Assembly (NCBI GenBank): GCA_018894105.1
Contig: CM032123.1
Location: 7,441,001 to 7,505,000 of the forward strand
Length of the DNA: 64,000 nucleotides
From: Jacaranda mimosifolia
Lineage: Eukaryota > Streptophyta > Magnoliopsida > Lamiales > Bignoniaceae
Direction of reading: 5' to 3'
Below, piece by piece: positions 35,431 to 47,899 of this stretch. Below the pieces are notes generated by a model. It saw nothing but the letters and a program-made list of their open reading frames with translations, was not told the origin of the DNA and did no database searches. Position numbers and translations under genes: made by a program. Within the stretch, counting starts at the first letter, position 1. Every line of letters starts with the position of its first letter.

Positions 35431-38400
35431 AAAAGACAAGTGGTACCTGGACAGCAAATGTTCCAAACATATGACCGGAGATAAATCATTCTTTACAAAT
35501 CTACAGGGCTTTAGTGGGGGAACGTCCTATTTGCTAACAACACAAAAGGTAAAATCATAGGTAAAGGCATTGTTGGAAAAATCAATGGAACTTTCATTGA
35601 GAATGTGTGGCTGGTAGATGGTCTGAAACATAATCTTCTAAGCATTAGCTAGCTCTATGACAGCGGGTATCAAGTACAATTCCACACATTGCATTGTTAC
35701 TAAGAATGATAAAATCATTTTTTCAACTGTTAGGGACATAAACATTTACTGCATTAACTTGGATGATTTATCTAGCCAACATGTTGAATGTTCGGTAGCT
35801 TCAGATAGGGGTGGACGGGGATCGGGGGGTACCCGCTCTGTACCCGAGGGCTTGGGTATCATTTTTTGATACTCAAGTCCCGACCCCCATTTTAAGAGGT
35901 ACCCCAAAACCCCCACTAATTTTTTTTCATATTTTTAATAAATTAAAATTAAAATTTTGTTAACTCATTATTTATTTTTGTCGTAAACCAATTGATAGCA
36001 CTGCAATTCATTATTCACAAGTTCTAAATTTCACTTAATATATAATTTTAAAATTTAAATATAAACATTAATGTCTAATATATGATATACATCATATATT
36101 GACACTTCAATTAAATGTATAATACTTAATAATATAATAATTAATTTTTTTTAATAAAATGGGGGTACCCGATATAATTTTAAACTTAAATATAAATATT
36201 AATGTCTAATATATGACATACATCATATATTGACACTTCAATTAAATGTATAATACTTAATAATATAATTATTTTTAAAAAAAAATAAAATGGGGGTATT
36301 GGGTACCCTAAGCCAATACCCGATACCCGACCCCCAAAATTTTGGGTATCCCCATAAATACCCGTTTGGGTTTGGGGATTAAAAATACCCAACCCGAACA
36401 AAAAATACCTGATATGGTCAGGTCGGGTACCCCAAACCCAAACCCGATGCCCACCCCTAGCTTCAGAAGATCCTAGTTGGACATGGCATAAACAACTTGG
36501 ACATGCAAACATGAATTTACTTGATCATCTTGCTAAAAAGGATCTCATTAAAGGGATTCCCAAGATTGGATTTGTGAAAGACAAAGTATGTGATGCATGG
36601 ATTAAGGGTAAACAAATCAAAACATCTTTCAAACCTATCAAGGATATATCTTCATCAAAACCTCTGGATCTTCTACATCTTGATCTCTTTGGACCTATGA
36701 AAACATCTTATCTTGGTGGGAGCAAATATGTTTTTGTGATTGTTGATGATTTTTCACGATTTACATGGGTTCGATTTCTCTCTCACACGAGAAGTAATGC
36801 CCTAAAAGCTTTTGTATCCCTTTCTAAGAGAATCCAAAACGAAAAATGATATTTCATTAAAGCTATAAGGAGTGATCATGGAACGAAATTTGATTATAAT
36901 GAGTTTATGATCTTTTGTGATGAAAATGGATATTCCCACAATTTCTCTACACCAAAAACACCACAACAAAATGGAGTGGTAGAAAGAAAAAATAGAATTC
37001 TTCTAGAAATAGCACAAACAATGTTGAATGAATATGAATTGCCTAAATTATTTTGGGGGGAGGCTATAAATACCACATGCTATATTGCTAATAGATATTT
37101 TCTTAGACCTTTTATAAAAAAAAAACCCTTATGAATTATGGCATGGTAAAGTACCAAACGTCTCATACTTTTGTTTATTTGGATGCAAATATTTCATTCT
37201 GAATAACATATGTCATCTTGCTAAATTTGATTCAAAATCAGATGAAGGCATATTTGTGGGATATTCAGTTCATAGCAAAGTTTATAAAGTTTTTAACAAA
37301 AGGAAAAACCATACAAGAGTCCATACATGTTGTTTTTGATGAAACTAATTCTTTTATTACCAAAGATACTTTGAGCATGGAATCTACAGGTATTGATAGA
37401 ATTATTAAAGCAGTCCAGCAAAAGAAGGAAACTGAAAAAGAAAGTTCCAAAGAAAACATTGATGAAATTCCAAACAGAACTTCCAAGAAAGGAGATGAAG
37501 AAAACATGCGGAAGTTCAAACATGCATCGAGTCATCCAATTGATAAAATAATTGGGAATTTAGAAGCGGGAATGATAACTCGATCAAAGGCAAAAGATTA
37601 CGATACTGGTAATATAGTTCTCTTATCACTCATAGAACCTGTTGATCTGCATGAAGCATTAAATGACAGGTACTGGAAAGAGGCAATGAAGGAAGAACTT
37701 TTCCAGTTTGACAAAAGTAATGTATGGAACTTGGTAGAAAGGCCTACTGACAGACCAACCATTGGAACCAAGTGGGTTTTTCAAAACAAACTAGTTGAGA
37801 AAGGGATCGTGGTAAGAAACAAAGCAAGACTAGTTGCAAAAGGGTATTCACAATAGGAAGGTATCGATTTTGATGAAATATTTGCACCCGTAGCACAATT
37901 AGAGTCGATCTGCATGTTACTTGCATATGCATCTCACAAAAATTTTACTCTTTTCCAAATGGATGTTAAAAGTGCATTTTTGAATGGCCTTACTAAAGAA
38001 AAAGTTTATGTTGAACAACCACCAGGTTTTGAAAATTTTGATTTTTCCAATCATGTTTTTAAATTGTCTAAAGCATTATATAGTTTAAAACAAGCTCCCA
38101 GGGCCTAGTACAAAAGGATGAGTACTTTTTTTCTCTCTAAAGTATTTTCTATGGGCACCATGATACCACTCTTTTCATAAAGAAAGCTGCTAATGAAATG
38201 CTAATAGTACAGATTTATGTAGATGATATCATATTTGGTGGTACTAAAAATTCTCTTTGTGATGAGTTTGCGAGTTCCATGAAAAGTGAATTTGAAATGA
38301 GTCTCATGGGAGAATTAAACTTCTTCCTTGGACTGCAAATCAAACAAAGTTCCACAGGTATATTCATATACCAAGAAAAATATACAAGAGAACTACTTAA

Positions 38401-39163
38401 GAAGTTTGGAATGGAAAACTGCAAGGAAACTTCAAATCCCATGGCACCTAACACCAAATTAAAGGCTGATCCAGAAGAAAACGGGGTTGACGAAATAATG
38501 TACTGAGGAATCATTGGAAGTTTACTCTATCTCACCGCTAGCAGACCAGATATTCTATTCTCAACAAGTTGTGTGCCCGGTTTCAGGCAAATCCCAAGGA
38601 ATCCTACCTTCGAGCGGTGAAATGAATATTAAGATACTTAAAGGGATTTGCTTACCTCGGTATCTTGTATCCTCTCTCAAAATATTTTTCTCTTGTTGGA
38701 TATTCTAATGCTGACTATGCAGGTTACAAGATCGACCGTGAAAGTACCATGGGAACCTATTTCTTGGAGAAAGATTGGTAAGTTGGTGTAGCAAAACACA
38801 TAGCGTTGTCGAACTATCAACAACGGAAGCAGAATATATGGCACTTGGAAATTCCGCACCCAAATTCTTTGGATGAAACAAACTATCTAGGATTACAGTA
38901 TGAATTTCTTCAACATACCTATAAAATGTGATAATAATAGTGCAATTAGTATAACAAAAAATCATATTCATCATTCTAGAACCAAACATATAAAAATTAG
39001 GCATCATTTCATAAAAGATCATGTTTCTAGTGGTGTTATTTGCATAAATTACGTGGAAACTAAGTTTCAATTGGCAGATATTTTCACTAAGGCCCTTTCT
39101 GATGAGCGTTTCACTTTTCTTAAAAACCAGATGGGCATAATCTCTTCTCCCGCTGAAATTTAA
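35431..39163 (+). pseudogene. Copia 1 pol (protease, integrase, RT, RNase H)
   Basis: Domains in copia order. A protease remnant (WYLDSKCSKHMTG, catalytic D-S-G changed to DSK) is at about 35440, with GLKHNLLSIS near 35620. The integrase follows the MULE insertion: WHKQLGHANM, LHLDLFGPM, IRSDHGTKF and QQNGVVERKNRI hold the HH and DD-E residues, while the zinc-site CxxC is damaged (CDAW). RT (37630-38500) has WVFQNKL, FQMDVKSAFLNG and the catalytic YVDDIIFGG. RNase H (38700-39163) ends with HIKIRHHFIKDHV and LADIFTKAL. Stops at 36847, 37132, 37855 and others inactivate it. Confidence 0.92.
35806..36458. mobile_element. MULE-type MITE inserted in copia 1 pol
   Basis: ~653 bp flanked by the exact repeat AGCTTCAGA (35797-35805 and 36459-36467; one more T makes it 10 bp). 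Ends: TAGGGGTGG on the left, AGGGGTGGG inverted on the right, followed on both sides by GGTACCC-rich sequence. It contains a ~132-bp internal tandem duplication (units starting at 36042 and 36174). It interrupts the region between protease and integrase. Confidence 0.9.
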
Positions 39164-39627
39164 AACTAAGGAATACTTTCCTTAACCCTTTTTTGATGCT
39201 GAATGAGGAGATGGATTAGAACTGGAACCTTCCATGATTGTTAAAACTAGAACCTCTTGTGTTATGTTTTGTGAAACTTAAATGTTTTCTACTTGGTATT
39301 TGTCTTGTGTCATGTCTTGTGAAACTGGAACACCATAATACTTTCTGCTTGGTATTTGTTTTGTGAAATTGAACTTGCTAATGTTGGAACTTTTGTTTAG
39401 AGGATATGGATAATTGAACTATAGAATTATTCTGCTATTTGAAGTTTAACATCTTCCATTATGGAATCTGATTATGCTACCCGATGTTATATATGCTCAT
39501 TTTACAATAACTGATTTTAACCCTTTTTGAGAACTTTGAAAATAGTCTTTTTCAGCACCACAGCTCATAGTCAGGGGGAGCTTGATTTTAAGGGGAGCAC
39601 CTTGTATATGCGAATGGATCATCATCA

Positions 39628-39639
39628 AAAGGGGGAGAT
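39628..39639 (+). other. Copia 1 polypurine tract
   Basis: AAAAGGGGGAGA lies immediately before the 3' LTR start TGTTGGG. Confidence 0.85.
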
Positions 39640-40668
39640 TGTTGGGATCTCCTCATAATATGTTTTGATTATGATCCTTTGCAATGATCTCATTCCATGT
39701 TACATTAGTTGTAAATAAGGAAAATACTCAATTGATTTGATACCACAAGATCAACAGTTTTGTTTGCTCCAATCATGGCTTAATAGTTGGAAGTTTCATA
39801 CAAAATTTTCACGATTTTCTGGAAATAAAGAAAGAAAGTTTCTGCTGGAACTTCACATGGAAACCTGCAATCAAGGAAGAGTTATTTAAAGGAAGATATC
39901 TGTTGAATCAATCTTCAAGATAATTGTCTAATTCATACCTAGAATGAAGGAAGGGAAATTTGTATAATCTTCCAGCATCAAGTAAGGAAAGTAGCCATTG
40001 GAACTTCAATATGGCAACTTTCAAATCAAAGAAGGAAAGTTATTGTTAGAGTTTTACATAACCACATGACCAGAGCTAATTCCATATATTCAAAGAAGAA
40101 AGATAGAAGGAAAGATGTCGTTGGAATTTTTATGGCAACCTAGACTCAAGAAAGGGAAATTACGGCTGGAACTTTATATGGCAACATGACATATCCAGAA
40201 GATGCAAAAGATTCTGAATGAACTTTATCTATTTAAAATAGAAGAAGTCCCAAGACAAAACACTAAGCATTTTCTCAAAGTTCAGAACTCTATAGGATAT
40301 TATTCTGGAAGTTGCGCTAGAAGTTTGCTTTTGCCTTTCATCATCCAGTCTGTTAGAAGTTTCTGCAATAGAGGAAGTTGCTTTTTATTGTCGATTTCTT
40401 ATACCTTGTCTTTGTTGTAACTTCATTTGTGTTTAATATAAGTGCAGGTCAAAAATTCTAAGATTATATCTTAGGTAGTGGAGTAGGCTTGCCGAACCAC
40501 TATAAATCATCATGTTCATCGCATTTACTGCTTTGATATTTGTTATCCGTTTGGATCTTTATTTCTGTTATATAAAACCTTTCATAAAAACCTTCTCAAC
40601 AAGCAAAAAGTGTTAATTGATTGAGAAAAAGATCAATTCACCCTATCTTAACCCCACTTATATTTAAA
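39640..40668 (+). repeat. Copia 1 3' LTR
   Basis: 1029 bp from TGTTGGGATCTCC to ATTTAAA. The terminal CA appears mutated to AA. Its first 456 bp match 12628-13084 and its last 549 bp match 33263-33811. Confidence 0.93.
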
Positions 40669-41503
40669 GTTATACTCAAATTAGTCTTTAATTCTTTTGC
40701 ACATGTTCTAATAATTTATCATGAATTTTATCATAATATTCTATAATCATTATGGCTGATAGTTTCAGTGTAAGTAATAATAGTTACTTAATAACAATAT
40801 GTAAAGAATAATAGTGAATTAAATAAAAATATTGAATTTTATTTATAGCATCATGAATTAAAATTTTAAATTTAATTTGATGTCCAATATCAATTTTTTC
40901 ATTTTTTGTTATACTATGTGATACAATGAAAGTTGTAACTAATAGTATCTTTTGACGTATTTAATAGTAATTAATTGCATGTAATAGCCTCCCAACGGAA
41001 GAGAGACTGGAAATTGGGAACGCATTAATAATATCAAATTACACAAATCTTGTTCTCTGTATTATCACTAAAATAAAAAATAAATAAAAAAAAAGAAACA
41101 AAATCTGATTCTATAAATTTGTTTCTGTAATTATAATTATTTGAAAAAGATAATATGAATCAATAATTTAACACTAATCAATAACAACTTTGTTACTTGA
41201 GTAAAACAAATTATCATAAACCACAATTAAGTTTGAACACCATACTTATAAAGCTAGCTCTGAAAAAAATATTTCCAACCACAAAAAAGATACAAAATGA
41301 GCCTAAAACTTGGATGAGACATCAAAATCTCTGTGATTTATTAACTATAACCTGTTTTGATCCTTACCAGACATCCTCATTTCATCACACTCATTCACAC
41401 AAGTACAACCACCTACAAGACAATTGATGATGAAAATTCCATGTATACACACAGGTATACATGCATAGCAGTACATCTTAGACGCTAAACATGTAGCAAA
41501 CTT
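40669..41503. other. Downstream flank of copia 1 and EXO70 3' region
   Basis: AT-rich, non-coding. It begins with GTTAT, a near match to GTTTT before 12628. It contains the 23-bp exact match to 12571-12593 at 40867-40889. The last ~200 bp should be EXO70 3' UTR. Otherwise nothing recognised. Confidence 0.5.
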
Positions 41504-44191
41504 TCATAAATCACTGCTCTGATCTAGCCCAGATCGTCGGTAATATTTGCTTAAACGGGATCCATCACCGGACATCCTCCTATCGATCCGATCCTTAGAA
41601 TCCCCACGAGTAAGATTTGGTTTTCCATCAGCCTCAAAAATCTGGCCCAACAAGCCTTCAATTGATTCAGGGGGTGGATAGCACTTAACCTGCAGAAGAA
41701 GTGATGAATATGTGTTGAAAAACTCTTTATATGCCGGGACAACAAGCCTCACAGTGGCACCCATCATTTGTTCCCTCAAATCTGCATCACAAACAATCTT
41801 ATAACTGCTCCTATGCCTCTGGCACATATCATCAAATCCCACCATAAAAGCCTCCATTTTCCCCCTCACTAGACCTCCAAGCCCCTCTTTATTATTCACT
41901 CTCTTGATTTCCTCTTTGTCTATCAGTCTCACCAAAGTACCCCAAGCCTGCTTCTGATAAAGGTAAGCTGATTCCTCAGCTGCATTTCTATATCTCTTCT
42001 TCATATATCCCTCTCCCAATAGCTTCCCGAGTTCTGTGTTTCTAGTCCTCATGTATATGTACCAATAAGCATTCATAACAAAGATTTGTGCAAGTACTTT
42101 GTCCTTATAATGCAATTTCTTTGACTCTATATTCCTCTGGATTGCCTCCATGACATTGGAAATGGCATCTTTGAGCAAATCTTGATCGTTTTCGGGATTT
42201 GAAAGGATCCCAGGTTTCCACAACTGCTCTGTCTTGAGTACCTGTGCCATTGGTGCACTATAGCTGTCTACAGTTAGGTTCTTGAGGTAGTTAATGGCAT
42301 ATCTAACAAGTTTAGGGACTGAGCCATCTTGAGGTGGAGGCAATCCATCCTGATTGCCCTCAATCTGCAGACCAAACTCCCAAAAGACTCTAGTTGAAGC
42401 ATGAACTAGGAGTTTTTCGAGTTCTCTAAAACGGGAGCAGATATCAGCACCGGCTTGGCCATCAAAAATCTCTGAGAATTCAGGTTTGAGCTTTTCTAGT
42501 GAATCAAACATGTCCAAGAGCTTAAACAGCTTCTGGGGTTCTTTGCTGCTTCTTGCTACGCCTTCCCCAAATCTGAAAAAGACTGCCATGATTTTGTCAG
42601 CAATCTTGATGAAGCACTCTGGCCATACTAATCCTTCCATGATTTTTCCCAGGACTTGGTTGCAGAGGTTCTTTTCAGATACGAGAACTGTTTTTACTGC
42701 TAGTTCAAAGTGTTGGATCCACAGAGCTATTGCTGTCTCTAAATTCTCCCATTCCATTTCGTCGATTTCTTCTGGGGTGTATGTTTTCAGGTAATCTGGA
42801 CTTAGTCTCATTAATGCTTTAGCTGCCCTTCTGTATCTCACCTGTTTTCAATGAAGTGGGAAAAAGGTGAATAAAAGACCCTACAAGAATGTAGAAATAG
42901 CTAAAGATCTCACGGAATTGGCACCCCAACCATTGGGTTGTACTGACCCGATGAGTGACACAAAATCCAAATTGTCCAAACAAGACAAGTGGACGGATTT
43001 TAGCTCATGTATAGTTCGTACGAAGGACAACACTATAAATACTCCAAATCTCCTTTTGAAACAATTTATACAATCCTTACTCATTATTATTTATACGCGA
43101 GTTGTGTTAATTTATATATTACTATCTCATTCTCTTAACTGACTTAGGAGGGTTATAATTGGAATCTTCCCAATATACTTGTGATTCATTCCCTTTGTTT
43201 TAGGTTCTAAATTCCACTATTTTATCTATTCTAGGTAATTAGAAGAACATTAGTAGACTGGCATGGAGAAGCCCGATGGACGACCCGGATCACATAACTT
43301 AAATCAAATTAAATTTCGAAAATTGATTTGACAAACATCAAATGATGATAAAGATAGGAAATATATCTGTAGAAACAATAATAGTCTTACCTTAACAAAT
43401 ATGTCAATGCATATATCCAAACAATCATTCGCAGCCAATGTCTCAGAAATCCTCCTAAGAACCTCAACCTCCAAATCACCGCCCAGACTATTATTCACCT
43501 CCCTTTTACTCTTATCATCATCCTCTGGCCCCTGATGATCCCCTATCTTCTGATGCTTTAATTTCTCCAACAACCCCTCAAACTCATCCTGCAAATTCAA
43601 AAGGGCTTCATCCAGAAGCCCATCAAATCTCATAGAATCCACCTCCGTCCCACAGATTGCCTTAAGCGTGATCAACGTCTCCCTTAGACGCTGCGTCCTG
43701 TAATGATCAGTGGCCTTAGTCCTGCTCAAGAACTCAACCACTTCTTGCAGCTTCTGAATCGCTGGTTCACTCTCTTGGCTAATAGAATTTATCGCTTCGT
43801 TTAACTTATCCACACAGTCGACGTACTTGATCAGCTTCTTTAGCCTTTTTCCAGATTTCTTCTCCGCCAGCAGTTCGGCGGCTATCTCAAGAAGCTTGCG
43901 CTGGAGGGACTCCGAGAGCTTGAAGCTCTCCAGGAGGGCCAGAGCCGGAGATATTGCCCGGTTGATCCTCGTGTCGAGAGCTTTCGTTGCTATGGACAGG
44001 GACTGCAGTGGAGCTATTCTTCTTGAAGCCAAATTCAAGTTTTCTTCTATGGCCTCAAACGTTTGATCCATTTTTCCGTAATCTTTGTCAATGTTTTCAG
44101 AGAACTTGAGGAAGGTTTTGAGATCAGAACAAGCTGCTTGTAACTTGATGAAAGTTGAGTCATCTTCTTCACTATTATTTCTGAGCTCCAT
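41504..44191 (-). CDS. Exocyst complex subunit EXO70
   Basis: Two minus-strand exons, 44191-43391 and 42841-41504, with a 549-bp GT-AG intron; 712 residues. The N-terminal half is helical and coiled-coil rich (IEENLNLASRRIAPLQSL, LEKLKHQK). The C-terminal half, after the intron, is the conserved Exo70 domain: ELEKLLVHASTRVFWEFG, VRYAINYLKNLTVDSY, LAQIFVMNAYWYIYMRTRN and VVPAYKEFFNTYSS. EXO70 recruits the exocyst to phosphoinositide-rich plasma membrane and guides secretory vesicle tethering; plants have many paralogues for different membranes and cell types. I cannot place this one in a subfamily with confidence. The start at 44191 follows an in-frame leader without an upstream ATG of note. 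No lesion is seen. It lies between two transposon blocks. Confidence 0.94.
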
Positions 44192-45447
44192 TTCGAGATA
44201 TTGAGGCTGTCTCTGTGTGTGTGATAGTGTGTGTTGTTTTTCAGTTATAGAAAAAAGTTGGCAGAACCGAGGAAGAGGACGAAGATGGCATGTCCAATGG
44301 CCATAGGTTTTCGATGTAAACTAAGGGCAAATGGCATTCAGGAATTGTGTAAGGACATTCTATGGATTCGGAGTGTCCAAATATGATGGCCGGTGTATTT
44401 TGAATCAGTCCAAATGATTAGATGTGTTGGAAATAAATTTTGATTTTTTTAATTTATTTTATTTTCAATAAATAATCATTTTATAATGTGTTTTAATGTC
44501 ACAATTAATGTGCTTTTTAATTTGGTTCATTTTATATTTGTAGCCTCAAAATCGTTTACATAATAAATTTTGACCATTTTATTGCATCATTGTTGGGCCA
44601 AATTATTCTTGAATTTCTCGTGTTTTATGATAATTTTTAGTGACCATTAATATTTCATAACGGTCATATTTTGGTGTTACATAAGGAGGTCATTATCTTT
44701 TCTTTGGCACATAGAAGTTGTGAGTTTTAAAATGTTTTATTTTATACTCCCATAAAATTTTGTGTTTTTGACAATATGATTATGGATAGTTTTAGTTTCC
44801 TCAAGGACGTGCACATGGGATGAGACACTTTTGTGAGCTAATGGAGTTTTATCCTTAAATCATGATTAGATGTTAATTTCCACATGTAGAAAGGCAATTA
44901 TGCGTGGCTTGAGGACAACAACAAGTGTCATAACTTTTCATTGATCCAATTCAATTTTCTCGATATTTTATGAGGTTTGAGTTATTATTTTATAGCATCA
45001 TAATTTTACAGTTTTTAACTTATATATATAATGATTATATACTTTTTGTTGAGTGGTTAATTGGCTTAATGATATATCATCCTCACATCAATGTTCAAAA
45101 TTTAGTTAGCCGTTGGTGTGTTTGCGTGTGTAAGTATAATAATATATGCAATGTTTATGTTTGCCATAGGGAATGGTGGAAATGGGGTATTTTAAAATAT
45201 TTTGAGATTATTTTAAGAATTTTGAGAAAAATGAAAAAATTATGGTCGTTTTTATTTTTTTCCTCAGAAAAAAATATTTTAAGGAAATAAAAACAAACAT
45301 TGCCTAAGAATATATATTCTGGTCAACTAGTGATTTGAAGATAAAATAAAATAAATAAGAAAATAAATATTTAAAAGAAAAAAGTAAGAGAGTGAGAAGA
45401 AAAAAGAGAGTACTTTATTATTATTTTTTAAAGTAAAGTTAATTTTT
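44192..45447. other. EXO70 upstream region
   Basis: Presumed EXO70 promoter and leader, with a GT-rich tract at about 44212-44235, then AT-rich DNA up to the MULE. A + strand frame at 44970-45290 has no recognisable domain. Confidence 0.5.
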
Positions 45448-46099
45448 CGGTTAATTAGAAAAAAATCCCTAATCCTACTTTCATTTTAGTGATCAGTCCC
45501 CATTTGAATTTTTACACACTAAACTCCCTACTTTTTCACAAAACTTAGAAATCACTCCCCATATCTTTTAGAAAGACACATATATCCTTGTAGTTAGAGA
45601 AAACAACAAAAATACCTGAGAAATGCGTTTTTCTCTTCAAGAAGAATGCTTTCATTTATTTTTTTTCTAAAATCGACGACTTCTCCAAGCGGCCAAACAA
45701 AAGGGCGCGAAATCGTTCATCTGCCATTGATGCGAGAAAGAAAAAAAAAAAAAAGACACCAAAATTTTTGCCATTTTTTTTGTGACAATGGAAGGAGAAA
45801 CAATGGCAACAAGAAGCGAAATACAAAAAGAAGTGATAAAAAGAAACAAATGTATGTTTTCTGCATTTACAGTTTTAAATGTCTGTGATTTTTCAGTGTT
45901 ATACTTATTTCTTGTCTATTTTCTCATGTTTAGGGTTTTTATTTCCTATTTAGTTGTTAAACACTTGAACCCAATTGATATATATAATTTTATTTGTGAG
46001 ATGGGAAGTTTTTGATTTGTACTTGAAAGGCATAAAAGTTGTACTTCACTTTTTTGAGGTTTATACTTCTTTTTACCTGAAATTATACGATGAAACTAT

Positions 46100-46533
46100 C
46101 TGAAAGTGGTAGTATATTATTTGTGGTACAAAACATCTAAGCTTGCAGTACACATTAAGCAAAAGTGTAGTATATAATTTGTATAAATGTAGTATATTTT
46201 AAAAGCAAATGTAGTATAAATATTCAAGCTTGCAGTACACATTAAGCAAAAGTGTAGTATATAATCTATGTAACTGCAGTACATTTTAAAAGTATTTGTA
46301 GTACAAAATATTCAAAGCTGCAGATTAAATGAAATTATAGTATATAATTTGTGTGCATGCAGTACATTTTAGAAGCATCTATAGTACAAAAGCACTCAAG
46401 CATGCAGTATACTTTAACTGAAAATGTAGTATATAATTTGTGTATTTGTAGTACATTTTAGAAGCAACTGTAGTACAAAATATTTAAACCTGTAGTATAC
46501 ATTAAATGAAAGTATAGTATATAATCTGTGTAA
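46100..46533 (+). repeat. Array A, part 1: ~87-bp units of four 22-mers
   Basis: Higher-order repeats of about 87 bp (for example starts at 46144 and 46231). Each resolves into four units of 21-22 bp beginning GTAGTATA, GCAGTACA, GTAGTACA or GCAGTATA. No protein is encoded. Confidence 0.9.
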
Positions 46534-47226
46534 AGAGGAGCTAAATTCATCCGGTGCAAAAAGAGATCAGAGTTGAGTTGGGGCACCGCATACACTTCGA
46601 GTCCTTATGTATATGTTGACGAGGATGTCAACGGATCAAGTGGGGGAGAATGTCATGGGTCGCTCATTAGAGAAGAATGGCAACCTTGACTTCAAGGGGC
46701 ATTAGGAGCGACAAGGCGTTGTAGGCTCACTCGGTAAGGCGAAAAAAGCCCATGAGCAGAGACTCTTACGAGGTGCGGTTTGAAAAACTATTTCAATGGC
46801 ATATTCCTTAAGTTATGAGGATGCTTCCCACCAAGTTTGAAGTCATTCCGTGTCCGTTTGGGCACCAAACATTGAGGGCGACCTGGAGCGGTCTTACTGC
46901 ACGCAGGTAGTGCAAAGATGCATTGAGTAGAGTGGCTTGAAAAAGGAATTTTGTGAAACTGTTTCAGTGGGGTGTTCCTTGAGGTGTTGGCAACGTTCCC
47001 ACAAAGTTTCACCAGTAGACGGTTCCGTTTGGATAGGAAACGGCGAAGATCTTTAGAATGCGGCAGTGCAGTGGCAATGCTGTAATTCCAGCTTATTGCG
47101 AGGGAAATTACTGTTCCATGGAGAATCGGACAGAGCTGGAACTTTGTGGAGTTAATGTATAAGCCGAGAGCTATCCAACGGTTCAAGCGGCAAGTGATTT
47201 GGACACCGGGAGAGGAAGTTGCGAAA
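46534..47226 (+). mobile_element. Gypsy fragment: pol tail, polypurine tract, partial LTR
   Basis: Non-repetitive, less AT-rich DNA interrupting array A. It reads through a short pol tail (SSPYVYVDEDVNG) into a polypurine tract AAGTGGGGGAGAA (46638-46650) and an LTR-like start TGTCATGGG at 46651. It stops at about 47226 without a visible second LTR or TSD. It is unlike the gypsy at 26.7-32.5 kb. Confidence 0.65.
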
Positions 47227-47775
47227 ATGTAGTACAAAACATTCAAGCCTATAGATTAAATGAAATTATAGTATATAATCTGTGTATATGCAGTATATTT
47301 TATAAGCATCTGTAGTACAAAAACATTCAAGCGTGCAATATACATTACTGAAAATATAGTATATAATCTGTGTATCTGTAGTATAGTTTAGAAGCAACTG
47401 TAGTACAAAATATTTAAGCCTGCAGTATACATTAAATGAAAGTGTAGTATATAATCTGTGTAACTGCAGTATATTTTAGAAGCAAATATAGTATGAACAT
47501 TTATGCTTGCAGTACACATCAGGCAAAAGTGTAGCATATAATCTATGTAACTGCAGTACATTTTAGAAGAATCTGTAGTACAAAACATTCAAGTCTGTAG
47601 ATTAAATTAAATTATAATTTAATATTTGCATATATGCAGTACATTTTAGAAGCATCTGTAGTACAAAAATATTCAGGCATGTAGTATACATTAACTGAAA
47701 ATGTAGTATATAACCTGTGTATCTATAGTACATTTTAGAAGCAATTGTAGTACAAAACATTTAAGCCTGTAGGGT
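47227..47775 (+). repeat. Array A, part 2: ~87-bp units of four 22-mers
   Basis: Resumption of array A after the gypsy fragment, with the same GTAGTATA, GCAGTACA, GTAGTACA, GCAGTATA order at 21-22-bp steps. Confidence 0.9.
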
Positions 47776-47899
47776 TTGAATCATACTTTGTATGTACATA
47801 CATATGTAAATTGAAGCGTACTTTGTTTATAATATTATTTTGTATGTAAGTATAATTTTCCATCAAGCATTTATAATATTTTGATTTCAATATAATATG

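Larger units (their letters stand above)
33263..40668 (+). mobile_element. Ty1/copia retrotransposon 1 (5' LTR split)
   Basis: The element has a truncated 5' LTR (33263-33811), an iMet-type primer site, gag with zinc knuckles, protease, integrase, reverse transcriptase and RNase H in copia order, a polypurine tract and a complete 3' LTR (39640-40668). The missing first half of the 5' LTR is at 12628-13084. Pol carries a 0.65-kb MULE-type insertion at 35806-36458. Many stops and frameshifts make it inactive. The sequence type and ~1-kb LTR resemble the SIRE/Maximus group, but I hold that loosely. Confidence 0.93.

Noticed and set aside
40202..40420. 72-residue frame in the copia 1 LTR
   Set aside because: Lies wholly within the 3' LTR and is non-coding there.
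46788..47246. 152-residue minus-strand open frame
   Set aside because: It is antisense to the gypsy LTR fragment with no recognised domain.
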